Origin: Treponema sp.
GTDB taxonomy: Bacteria; Spirochaetota; Spirochaetia; Treponematales; Treponemataceae
DNA length: 41,689 bases
Assembly: GCA_004294945.1 (NCBI GenBank)
Contig: SHOL01000003.1
Coordinates: 1-41,689 of the forward strand
Reading direction: 5' to 3'
Below are positions 26,426-33,773 of the stretch, piece after piece. Position numbers and translations under genes: made by a program. Below the pieces are notes generated by a model. The model saw only the letters and a program-made list of their open reading frames with translations, was not told where the DNA came from and ran no database searches. Position 1 is the stretch's first letter, and every line of letters starts with the position of its first letter.

Positions 26426-27218
26426 GCGGGAATATCTTTTGACAATTCTTTCCGATTCTCTCCCTTCGCTGTCTGTGGTTTCCTGCGGTCAGACCCTGGC
26501 TATTACCGGAAAATCCTATGCAGTCAGGGAGAATTTGCTTTTTTTTAGCACAAAAAAATGCTCCGCTGTATCGAAGCTTGGAACATCAATCAAGGTTTGT
26601 TTTTCGCATGGCCAGTCGATTCTTTCGTTTACCGCTTCCAGAATGAATCCACCGGGTACAGAAGATGAGTATCAGTATTGCATACGCGATGAGATGTACC
26701 GGGTAGAAGCTGATCCGGATTCCAGAACCGGTGTGTTCATTGTTTCCGGCGACACCGTGCATTCTTTTTTCGAGGACGGGGAGTACCCTCTGGGGTGCAT
26801 CGACTATGCTCCGGCTGAAATGGATGCGCAGCAAGAGGTTCTCGGTATCCTGTGCAGAAGGGCAGGGCTTCCTGATACCGGTATTTCTCCGCTTTCGGTA
26901 CGGCTGTATCAGTTTCTTGACGATCTCAAACAGGGACGAAGAAGTTCTGTCGATCCGTTTTTGCTCTATATTGATCATCAGTATATGATTGTTACCGGAG
27001 GCAGGCACGAATCTTTTTCTTCCGGTGCTACTTTTGCTGCGCGCTATGCGTGCAATAAGCCCGGACAGCGCAGACAGGTTGTGTTTAATCCTTCTGTAAC
27101 ATCAACAATGCCGGTTAACAGAATGACGCAGCTGCTCTTTTTTTCAATGAACGATATTGAACAGGAAGACAAGCGTTTTTTATACGAGTTTGTGCATCAC
27201 GATTTGTACAACGGATAA
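26400..27218 (+). CDS. Protein of unknown function, possibly PilZ-N-like
   Basis: A 272-residue, apparently soluble protein with no signal peptide that I cannot assign. The N-terminal half alternates short beta-like strands (QTLAITGKSYAVRENLLFF, TSIKVCFSHGQSILSFTAS), which is reminiscent of PilZ-associated YcgR-N-type barrels, but no RxxxR/DxSxxG c-di-GMP motif is visible. The C-terminal half has a conserved-looking DPFLLYIDHQYMIVTGGRHE and a helical ending with FFSMNDIEQEDKRFLYEFVHH. I start at 26400 because GGAG at 26390-26393 is 6 nt upstream; ATG 26388 and longer in-frame starts lie deep in the preceding gene. The gene overlaps the exported-protein gene by 26 bp. Confidence 0.65.
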   Translation: MPNIVGRIEREYLLTILSDSLPSLSVVSCGQTLAITGKSYAVRENLLFFSTKKCSAVSKLGTSIKVCFSHGQSILSFTASRMNPPGTEDEYQYCIRDEMYRVEADPDSRTGVFIVSGDTVHSFFEDGEYPLGCIDYAPAEMDAQQEVLGILCRRAGLPDTGISPLSVRLYQFLDDLKQGRRSSVDPFLLYIDHQYMIVTGGRHESFSSGATFAARYACNKPGQRRQVVFNPSVTSTMPVNRMTQLLFFSMNDIEQEDKRFLYEFVHHDLYNG

Positions 27219-27293
27219 CAGAACCGATTTCAAAACTTTCCGGTTTTCGAAAGAGCCTCACATACTTCACACTTTGTACATCTGCTTGGTTTT

Positions 27294-27335
27294 GGTGCCG
27301 ACTTTTTTTGGTGCCGGCTTTTTTTGGGGTGCCGG
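27294..27335 (+). repeat. Three short direct repeats, GGTGCCG followed by a T tract
   Basis: GGTGCCG recurs at 27294, 27310 and 27328, with a T-rich tract after the first two copies (GACTTTTTTT, GGCTTTTTTT). They lie in the convergent gap between the 26400 gene and the anti-sigma gene, just beside the terminator at 27346-27375. The second copy can also pair with the terminator arm. Confidence 0.6.
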
Positions 27336-27345
27336 ATCGCCAAAG

Positions 27346-27375
27346 ATAAAAAAAACCGGCTTTCAGGGCCGGTTT
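27346..27375 (-). terminator. Rho-independent terminator of the partner-switching operon
   Basis: AAACCGGC (27353-27360) pairs with GCCGGTTT (27368-27375) around a 7-nt loop. Read on the - strand the hairpin is followed by a run of T (27348-27355), the layout of an intrinsic terminator. It lies 25 bp beyond the stop of the 27400-27951 gene. Confidence 0.85.
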
Positions 27376-27399
27376 GTAAAGCAGTTGATCACGAAGCGG

Positions 27400-27951
27400 T
27401 TATTCACCGTCAATCGATATGCCATGGCGGCGTTGCGGGTACTTTTTAAGCATTGCTACGCCATTTTTTTTGTCGTTATACACGAATCCGCCGTTCCAAT
27501 ACTCAAGTGCGGCAAATAGCGCATTCCCGCCGTCTTGATCGTCACTTTTTGTGGTTCTGAACGAAACATAGGATCCCAAATGCTCGAAATCCTGCTGATA
27601 CAGGCATTCAAGTCTCTTTCGGTTGAACTCGTTCCATTTTTCCAGGTCCTTGAACCCGGGACCTTCATCTTCGACAATGAGATGTGCATGAGTAGAACTG
27701 AATGTGTACCAGACGCGAACTTTCTTGTTCAAGTCGCAGGAATTACCGTGCTTGACGGCATTTTTGATAATTTCACTGATCTGCTGTTCCAGCAGGTTAA
27801 TTTCCTTTATTTCAAGCGGAGCGGACTGTACAATGAGCAGGGTAAAATATCTGATCTGTCGAAAGTCCGAAGGAAATTCTTTATATAACATATTGGTTTT
27901 ATCAAAAAGCGGATTGTTTCCATCAGCTTTCAATTCTTTGATAGCATTCAT
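27400..27951 (-). CDS. RsbW/SpoIIAB-like serine kinase (HATPase_c anti-sigma type)
   Basis: A 183-residue GHKL ATPase of the partner-switching type. The N box is EIIKNAVKHGN at about 60-70, the G1 box is VEDEGPGF near 94-101, and a late GGNALFAALEYWNGGF forms the G2-like ending. There is no histidine phospho-acceptor domain, so this is not an ordinary sensor kinase. It should phosphorylate the STAS protein encoded just upstream and bind a sigma factor or another target; none is encoded nearby. AGGAG precedes the ATG. It is the last gene of the 29996-to-27400 operon. Confidence 0.85.
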   Translation of the reverse strand: MNAIKELKADGNNPLFDKTNMLYKEFPSDFRQIRYFTLLIVQSAPLEIKEINLLEQQISEIIKNAVKHGNSCDLNKKVRVWYTFSSTHAHLIVEDEGPGFKDLEKWNEFNRKRLECLYQQDFEHLGSYVSFRTTKSDDQDGGNALFAALEYWNGGFVYNDKKNGVAMLKKYPQRRHGISIDGE

Positions 27952-27974
27952 AAAATAAACTCCTGGTGTTTGTG

Positions 27975-28313
27975 TCAGCCTTCCATCTGCTGCAATGCTT
28001 CTTCGATACTATTCGTTATAGGGAAATAACCCATGAGTTTCGTAAGTTCGATAACCTTTTTAACCGAGCCATGAATATTGGTTATTGCAAGTTTAAGGTT
28101 CATCTTCTTGATTGTGGAACAGATATAAATCAAGGCACCGATACCTGAAGAGTCGATATAATCAACCTGTTCAAGGTTGATTATAAAGGACTGTACATTT
28201 TTCTCGAGCATTTTCATTACAAGTTCCTTTAACTTGTAGGAGTTATACAGGTCCATCTCTCCGTTTACATCTATGATGTATACTTCACCATTCTTCCTGA
28301 TTTTAAGTTCCAT
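27975..28313 (-). CDS. STAS-domain anti-sigma factor antagonist
   Basis: A 112-residue single STAS domain like SpoIIAA/RsbV. It begins with KIRKNGEVYIIDVNGEMDLYN and contains the phosphorylation motif YIDSSGIGAL at about 52-61 (first Ser after Asp is the usual site), ending in a helix VIELTKLMGYFPI. Phosphorylated by the RsbW-like kinase, it would be inactive; dephosphorylated by the PP2C phosphatase upstream, it would bind the kinase and free its target. AAGGAG lies about 10 nt before the ATG. It sits between phosphatase and kinase genes, 23 and 27 bp from each. Confidence 0.92.
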   Translation of the reverse strand: MELKIRKNGEVYIIDVNGEMDLYNSYKLKELVMKMLEKNVQSFIINLEQVDYIDSSGIGALIYICSTIKKMNLKLAITNIHGSVKKVIELTKLMGYFPITNSIEEALQQMEG

Positions 28314-28340
28314 ACTGCTGTTGCTCCTTTACCCCGTAGA

Positions 28341-29996
28341 CTAGTTCTTGATCTTCATAATTACTAAAGTCTGGTCATCATGCAGACTTGCTGAACCGAT
28401 AAAAGCCTGAATATTATGCTTTATTTCGGTTGCCAGTTCTTTCGCTGTCAATGAATTATTTTCAGAAATGACTTGAGAAAGCGATTCGGTTCCATACTGC
28501 CGACCCTCTTTGTTCAAGGATTCAATGAGTCCGTCAGTAAATAGAATAATAATATCTCCCTTCTCGACTGTCAACTTGAAATCAGAATAAACAGAGCTTC
28601 TTTCCACCCCGATCGGATCTGTTTTCTGTTGGATCGTTTCCAGTTCTCCTTGGGCTGCCCGCCATATCAGCATGGGCTGATGCCCTGCGCTTGCGTATTC
28701 GAGGCTGTGATCCTGGGGAGAATAGCTGAGATAGGACAGTGTTGCGTAATGATCCATATCGATTTTTCCGGTTATTCCCTTGTTAACCCAATCGAGTATT
28801 GTTCCGGCGCTTTTCGTGGTATTCGTAACAAGATGCAAGATGGAGCGAAGCATCATCATTACCATGCTTGACTGAATACCCTTACCGGCTACATCAGCAA
28901 TCACCAGGGCGATCCTGTCGCGGCGGGCAAGAATGACATCATAGTAATCCCCGCACACGCCTTTTGTAGCATTAAAGAACGAGCCAAAGCCGACTTCCGG
29001 AAGATCCGGGAGCCGTTTCGGGTGAAGTGTTTTCTGGATTTGAGATGCTATGCCGGCTTCGCGTTCAAGGTCTGCCCGCTCCAGTACTTCCTGTACGCAG
29101 TACACATTGTTGATTGCTGCCCCTGAATAGTGGCCAAGTATAACCGCCGTCCGGAGTTCATCGCTCGTGAAGGCAGGTTTTCCGGGAAGCCGGGCCAGAC
29201 CGCTTACTCCGACAACACGGTCTTTTACGATGAGAGGTACAGCGATGTAGCTGCCCGGAACTAGGAATTCTTCCGGTCCGTTGGCAAAAATGCGGGAATC
29301 TTTTGTACCGTCTTCGATAAGAATCGGTTTCCCGTTCGCGGCTACTTCTCCAAAAATGGTTTCGCCAAGCGCAAACTGGACATATCTGAAGTTTGTTTCT
29401 ACCCGAACCGGTTTATGGGGAAGATCCTGCGGCAACTTGTAGGGAGGAGGGAACTGCCCGCTATACGATTTTGCGGCAATAATATCGTCGAAATCATCCG
29501 CAATAAAAACAACGCCACCGTCGGCGCCAGTTTTTTCGATCATCGTCTGGTTGATAAAGTCAAGCAATCGGACCAGATTAATTTCTCCAGTCAATGCTTC
29601 CGTCACATGCTCGAGAAAGGACTGACCGATCGCAACAAGCGGATCTTCTTTTGGCTCTTCGCTCTGCGCTGCGGGAGGTTCTTCCGGTGTTTCTGTTTCG
29701 GCAACAGGAACTGTCTCTTTTTCTCTTGCTGCCGCAATAATTCCTGTAAGAAGCAGAATACTCGCAAAAAAGAGAAATAGTGCGAGAACTGTCAGTACGG
29801 GAACAACGATCGATACCAGACTTCCTGCAACCAGTACGCCGGTTCCTGCAATGGTAATTTTGAACAGTACAGAGGAACGGAATTTTTCCGGGCTTTCTTT
29901 ATACAGTCTGATGAGCAGAAACACCGCGATACTCTGAAGAATAAAGCTGCCAACAAGAGGAAGTATCACAAAAATATCAAGTACTGCTGTTTGCAT
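28341..29996 (-). CDS. RsbU/SpoIIE-type PP2C phosphatase with membrane and GAF regions
   Basis: A 551-residue membrane phosphatase. Two or three hydrophobic segments fill residues 6-88, a Pro/Glu-rich linker follows, then a GAF domain at about 135-315 (VVFIADDFDDIIAAKSYSG; SYIAVPLIVKDRVVGVSGLA). The C-terminal PP2C-like domain covers about 330-551, with metal-binding motifs GVCGDYYDVI, VIADVAGKGIQSSMVM and ILFTDGLIES. It should dephosphorylate the STAS partner in response to a signal sensed by the GAF or membrane part. No Shine-Dalgarno is visible before the ATG at 29996, and a strong promoter ends 8 bp upstream. Confidence 0.9.
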   Translation of the reverse strand: MQTAVLDIFVILPLVGSFILQSIAVFLLIRLYKESPEKFRSSVLFKITIAGTGVLVAGSLVSIVVPVLTVLALFLFFASILLLTGIIAAAREKETVPVAETETPEEPPAAQSEEPKEDPLVAIGQSFLEHVTEALTGEINLVRLLDFINQTMIEKTGADGGVVFIADDFDDIIAAKSYSGQFPPPYKLPQDLPHKPVRVETNFRYVQFALGETIFGEVAANGKPILIEDGTKDSRIFANGPEEFLVPGSYIAVPLIVKDRVVGVSGLARLPGKPAFTSDELRTAVILGHYSGAAINNVYCVQEVLERADLEREAGIASQIQKTLHPKRLPDLPEVGFGSFFNATKGVCGDYYDVILARRDRIALVIADVAGKGIQSSMVMMMLRSILHLVTNTTKSAGTILDWVNKGITGKIDMDHYATLSYLSYSPQDHSLEYASAGHQPMLIWRAAQGELETIQQKTDPIGVERSSVYSDFKLTVEKGDIIILFTDGLIESLNKEGRQYGTESLSQVISENNSLTAKELATEIKHNIQAFIGSASLHDDQTLVIMKIKN

Positions 29997-30004
29997 TGTA
30001 CTTC

Positions 30005-30033
30005 AGTTTAGCATCCTTAATTTCAGTCGTCAA
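30005..30033 (-). promoter_or_regulatory. Sigma70-type promoter for the partner-switching operon, probably leaderless
   Basis: On the - strand TTGACG (30028-30033), 17 bp, TAAACT (30005-30010). Only 8 bp lie between the -10 and the ATG at 29996, so the transcript would start at or within about 2 nt of the start codon. The -35 overlaps the stop codon of the ParB-like gene. Confidence 0.65.
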
Positions 30034-30935
30034 GTTTGAAAGATTTTTTTGATAAAATCGCGAATTGTCGCTAACAGTCCGTGGGGGTGCATATCCGCGA
30101 TCCGGTCAGTTGCTGCATCAAGTGAATATTCCAGGCCGTATTTCTGTTTAAGGTCGTCCCATTGTTTGATAATCCAGACATACAGATCGCTTGCGGTGCG
30201 GTTCCGGAATCTTTTAAGCAGTTTTTTCTTCTTTATAACGTGCATGACCGGTTGATACACATTCTTGTACCAGGAAACAAGCGCATCGTTGAAGGGAATT
30301 TCTTCTTTTATTCCAGTATTAATGTAATACTTGTGAACAAGAATATGGTTGTATATGACATCATACTGACCGGGACTGGTAAAATCCAGATTCCAGTCTT
30401 CAGTGAGGTCTCCAAAAGCGGTTTCCGTATAAAACACTCTTTTTTCATACTTGATTACTTCCGAGAGGATATTTTCCGGTGTAATCCCGGGTTTGAGCAG
30501 TATCTCTGTCTGCAGAGAGATTACTTCCGCATCTATGTACTGTACCCCCTGAGCTTTAGACACTGACACACGATGATTGCCATCGCGCACAAAATACAGC
30601 CCGCCGATTTCATACAGCTGTATCGGCGGGAGTACAATATCGCTCAGGTGGGCTTCATCCACCCGTTCCCATCTTTGTCTGAGATTACTGGTTTTTGGCA
30701 GAAAGTGATTGTCAAAATCCTGGTAGCGTCCTTCGCTTCCGACAATTTTTTGTATCGGTACTGTCTTCATCCCGGCGTACACTTCATTTTTCGGTTTAAG
30801 AATTTTCTTTACGTCATGGAAAGACAAGAGCCGGCTTTTATCGGGATTGAGAAAATTCTGGATTTCGTTGAACAGTGCCTTGTTGCGCGCTCGAGTAAAA
30901 TCTTCTTCTGCTTGATTTCGTATAAAATCACTCAT
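30030..30935 (-). CDS. ParB/sulfiredoxin-like domain protein
   Basis: A 301-residue protein with a ParB/Srx-type core at about 95-150. It shows VLPPIQLYEIGGLYFVRDGN, then HRVSVSKAQGVQYIDAEVI, the G-x-H-R-x-x-A box that in this superfamily binds nucleotide. The N-terminus is helical and charged; the C-terminal half (about 165-301) is unlike ParB and has a basic KKKKLLKRFRNR stretch and a helix near the end. No helix-turn-helix DNA-binding segment is obvious, so it is not a plasmid-type partition protein. Its 5' end overlaps the phosphoesterase gene by 4 bp (ATGA), implying coupled translation. The function is unknown. Confidence 0.7.
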   Translation of the reverse strand: MSDFIRNQAEEDFTRARNKALFNEIQNFLNPDKSRLLSFHDVKKILKPKNEVYAGMKTVPIQKIVGSEGRYQDFDNHFLPKTSNLRQRWERVDEAHLSDIVLPPIQLYEIGGLYFVRDGNHRVSVSKAQGVQYIDAEVISLQTEILLKPGITPENILSEVIKYEKRVFYTETAFGDLTEDWNLDFTSPGQYDVIYNHILVHKYYINTGIKEEIPFNDALVSWYKNVYQPVMHVIKKKKLLKRFRNRTASDLYVWIIKQWDDLKQKYGLEYSLDAATDRIADMHPHGLLATIRDFIKKIFQT

Positions 30936-31606
30936 GTATCAGCATCTCCGGTGTCCAGTATATAGTGGCTGTATGCATTAATAACCGTAGTGTCATGATA
31001 GCGGGAAACCCGAATGTCCTGCAAATCATAGAGATGAATATGGCCATGAATCAGAAATCTGGGTTTGAATTTTTTCATAAACCAGAGAAATGAGGCAAAG
31101 CCCTTGTGGCAGGCGTCCGGTTTATCGTGAATCCCCTCAGGCGCAGCATGCGTAACCAGAATGTCAAGGTACCGGCCGTATCGAAGCTTATTCAGAAGCA
31201 GAGCCGGGACGAGACCGAGCAGCTTCAGTTTCATCTGGGAATCGGTAAATTGATTCAGCCCTGTGTTATACCGGATCGATCCTGAAACACCTGCGATAAG
31301 CAGATTCCCCTCCCGGTATGTTTTAAATCCGAGGTAGGTAGTCCCATGAGACATCCTGGTTTGCGAGTGATAATTATCGCCTGTTTGTCTGGTGTAATCA
31401 ATTTTATGGTACAGCCCGTACTCATTGAGGTTGTGATTCCCGAAAACAAAAAAAACCGGCTTGTTCAGGGATGATACGATAAAATCCAGGTATTCCATTG
31501 GAAGATCGCCTGCTGAAATTACCAGATCGATATCTTTATACCGCTCCTTGATATTGCTGCTATAGACGAGAGGATCGATCTGGTCCGAAACACACAGGAT
31601 TTTCAT
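30932..31606 (-). CDS. Calcineurin-like metallophosphoesterase lacking the first His ligand
   Basis: A 224-residue metallophosphoesterase fold. Motifs in order: VSDQIDP at 7-12, SAGDLP with Asp 34, FGNHN with Asn 57 and His 58, LVTHAAPEG, and the final GHIH near 193-196. The first motif is normally D-x-H; here it reads D8-Q9-I10, so that His is absent while the others are present. This may mean a different metal site or a binding role. The substrate is unknown. The gene lies 8 bp after the TPR/Mrr-like gene and overlaps the ParB-like gene by 4 bp, making a three-gene unit. Confidence 0.82.
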   Translation of the reverse strand: MKILCVSDQIDPLVYSSNIKERYKDIDLVISAGDLPMEYLDFIVSSLNKPVFFVFGNHNLNEYGLYHKIDYTRQTGDNYHSQTRMSHGTTYLGFKTYREGNLLIAGVSGSIRYNTGLNQFTDSQMKLKLLGLVPALLLNKLRYGRYLDILVTHAAPEGIHDKPDACHKGFASFLWFMKKFKPRFLIHGHIHLYDLQDIRVSRYHDTTVINAYSHYILDTGDADT

Positions 31607-31614
31607 AGTGTTAA

Positions 31615-32994
31615 TCAGGATGATTTAAAAAACTCGATCGATGCCAGCATCTGCTCCAGCTTGTCTTTGTTAATCAATTCCAGTGGTCTGCTTTCGGCGA
31701 ATTCAAGGGCTGTCCTGGTAAATCCTGAACTGGTTATGATTACGCCCCGGATGATCGATTGTTTTTTCATGTCTTCCTGGAGGGTTCTGAGATACGAGTC
31801 TTCGATCAGGTTCGGATCACGGTAGAACATAATCATTCTGGGCATTTTTCGTACATTGCGCCATTTTTCTGCATCGTTTTCAACAGCGATAATTGAACAG
31901 CCGGATTTTGTTTCGGAAATTTCTCGAACCGATAATTCCAGAGCTTGGGTTGTAATCGCTTTGCAAATTTCAAAGAACGCGTCCCGGTTGGCGGTCAGGT
32001 ATTCCTTCATGTGATCATTGGAACGGAGTTCCTGGTACTGGGAGAGTTTTTCGCCGACATCCCGGAAATTCCGTTTTTTTGCAAAAATCTTTTCCCATTG
32101 AGAAATAGCCTGATCGATATCCCGTTTTTTTTCGTAGCAGTCTGCAAGAAAATAGCGGGCATACAGCGTATCGTTTGATGTTTCATCCTGGCTTGCCTTG
32201 ATAGCCCGTTCAAATTCGAGTATCGCTTTCTCGATACTGTTCGCTTCCAGATAACAACATCCTCGTTCTATCAGGGCTTTTTGTTTAAACTCCGGATCTC
32301 TGAGCACTTTTTCGAATGAAACAAGCGCGTTCGCATAATCGTGGCTTTCACGCTGCAATTTTCCCTGGATGAACAGAGCCTTATTGTTTCTTGTATCGAT
32401 TTGCAATGCGAGTTTGAGATGCTCTTTTGCGTCTGTAGTCTGCTTTGCCCGATACAGCAGAAAACCTAGAGCTGCATGGGCCGCAGCATGTTTCGGATCG
32501 GTTTCTATTGCTTTCCGGTAGTACTGGATCGCCTGTTCACTGTTCTCTCTGTCTTCGAACAGCACGCCGGTCTGGTAGTAATGGTCGGCCTGAAAAGGCT
32601 CAAGCTTTATCAGCAGCAGGTACTCTTTGAGCGCTTCCTCTGGCTGGTTATATTTCAGGAATAAGTGTGCTATAGTTTTCCGGAATTCTGATTCGGGAAT
32701 GATTTTGGAAAAAATCGCAGTGGTGTTTACCGCTTTGAACTCCATGAGTGCAAGTTCCGATTTGCCTTCTGCAAGATATGCCTTGCCGAGCAAATACCGG
32801 GCTTCGGCGTCCCGATGGTTTTTTGCGGTCAGCGATTTTGCCTGTTTTATTGCTGCGGCGTACTTGCCGTTTTTAATCAGTTTCTGGATGGTTTCAATTT
32901 TCTTTGGAGCAAGCACGGATTTAATGACAAAAACGAGTAAAACGGCTATGCCTGTGCCGAGAATCAATATGATACCGATAAACATGGTAGACAT
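31615..32994 (-). CDS. Membrane-anchored TPR protein with degenerate Mrr-like C-terminal domain
   Basis: A 459-residue protein. An N-terminal membrane segment (IGIILILGTGIAVLLVFVI, about 6-24) is followed by at least five TPR units to about residue 320 (for example RYLLGKAYLAEGKSELALMEF; HYYQTGVLFEDRENSEQAIQYY; AAHAALGFLLYRAKQTTDA, each partly shown). The last 115 residues resemble the Mrr-type PD-(D/E)xK restriction fold: SGCSIIAVE, MIMFYRD and GVIITSSGFTRTALEFA followed by LELINKDKLEQML. The places where Asp and the QxK triad should be read CSII and MIMFYRD, so catalysis looks lost. I start at ATG 32994; a longer in-frame reading would run into the divergent gene. No Shine-Dalgarno, but a -10 lies 9 bp upstream. 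Confidence 0.78.
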   Translation of the reverse strand: MSTMFIGIILILGTGIAVLLVFVIKSVLAPKKIETIQKLIKNGKYAAAIKQAKSLTAKNHRDAEARYLLGKAYLAEGKSELALMEFKAVNTTAIFSKIIPESEFRKTIAHLFLKYNQPEEALKEYLLLIKLEPFQADHYYQTGVLFEDRENSEQAIQYYRKAIETDPKHAAAHAALGFLLYRAKQTTDAKEHLKLALQIDTRNNKALFIQGKLQRESHDYANALVSFEKVLRDPEFKQKALIERGCCYLEANSIEKAILEFERAIKASQDETSNDTLYARYFLADCYEKKRDIDQAISQWEKIFAKKRNFRDVGEKLSQYQELRSNDHMKEYLTANRDAFFEICKAITTQALELSVREISETKSGCSIIAVENDAEKWRNVRKMPRMIMFYRDPNLIEDSYLRTLQEDMKKQSIIRGVIITSSGFTRTALEFAESRPLELINKDKLEQMLASIEFFKSS

Positions 32995-33003
32995 ATCGAT
33001 AAG

Positions 33004-33030
33004 ACTATAGCTTTTATGGGGTATTGTCAA
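33004..33030 (-). promoter_or_regulatory. Candidate promoter abutting the TPR/Mrr-like gene start
   Basis: On the - strand TTGACA (33025-33030, perfect), a short 15-bp spacer and TATAGT (33004-33009, 5 of 6). Nine bp separate the -10 from the ATG at 32994. It lies in the 38-bp gap between divergent genes. Confidence 0.45.
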
Positions 33031-33032
33031 AT

Positions 33033-33773
33033 ATGAAGACTGGACGAACAAAGCAGATAGGGTTCTGTCTGGCAGCCTGTTTTTTTCTTGCAGGTGTGCT
33101 GGAAGACATGTATGCACTAGACTATTTTACCGAGGGCGTGCGGTTGTTCAGGGACAAGCAGTATGCGGAAGCCGTACCCCTGTTGTATCAGGCTTCGGTT
33201 TCTGAAAGACCGGATCCGAAGGTTTTTCTGTATCTGGGACTTTCATACCAGTATACCGGGAAGCTTGCCGACGCCGTCAGCGCATTTATACGGGGAACAG
33301 CAATGAACGGTACGGATCGTGCTGTACTCTTTTTTAATGCCGGAAATGTGTACTTTATACAGGATATGTTTACAGAAGCCGAGGCAATGTTCAACAAGTC
33401 TGTGGAAGCAAACGCTTCGTACGCGCGCGTCTGGCTGAACAGGGCGAATACCCGGGTGCGCTTGGGCAAATTCGCAGAAGCTGTTCAGGATTATACACAG
33501 TACCTGTATCTGGATCCTGCGACCTGGCAGCAAGGGGCGATTCGACAGATGATAACGGTGCTTCAGGCCGAGGAAAATGAAAAACAGTCAGCTGTGCTTC
33601 GCGCTGAGGCTGAGCGGGCAACAGCAGAAGCAGAGCGGAAAGCCGCAGAAGAACGATACCAAAAACTGCTTGATGCGATCAATTCGTCACTGCAGTCGGT
33701 AGATGACGCAAGTACTGTTTCTGCCGGATCTGAACAGATACTCGACTATAATGAGGAAGGTCAACTTGAGTAA
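33033..33773 (+). CDS. Exported TPR protein with C-terminal coiled coil
   Basis: A 246-residue protein with a signal-like N-terminus (basic start, then FCLAACFFLAGVL; about residues 9-21) and three or four TPR units between about 25 and 150: FTEGVRLFRDKQYAEAVPLL, YLGLSYQYTGKLADAVSAF, FNAGNVYFIQDMFTEAEAMF and WLNRANTRVRLGKFAEAVQ. The last 70 residues are Ala/Glu/Arg-rich (AERATAEAERKAAEERY) and should form a coiled coil. ATG 33033 has GGGG at 33018-33021, a weak site; TTG 33024 is an alternative. It is divergent from the 32994 gene and overlaps the next TPR gene by 8 bp. Confidence 0.8.
   Translation: MKTGRTKQIGFCLAACFFLAGVLEDMYALDYFTEGVRLFRDKQYAEAVPLLYQASVSERPDPKVFLYLGLSYQYTGKLADAVSAFIRGTAMNGTDRAVLFFNAGNVYFIQDMFTEAEAMFNKSVEANASYARVWLNRANTRVRLGKFAEAVQDYTQYLYLDPATWQQGAIRQMITVLQAEENEKQSAVLRAEAERATAEAERKAAEERYQKLLDAINSSLQSVDDASTVSAGSEQILDYNEEGQLE

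Noticed and set aside
33022-33032. TATTGT as a -10 for the exported TPR gene at 33033
   Set aside because: There is no matching -35 at 16-18 bp and no extended -10.
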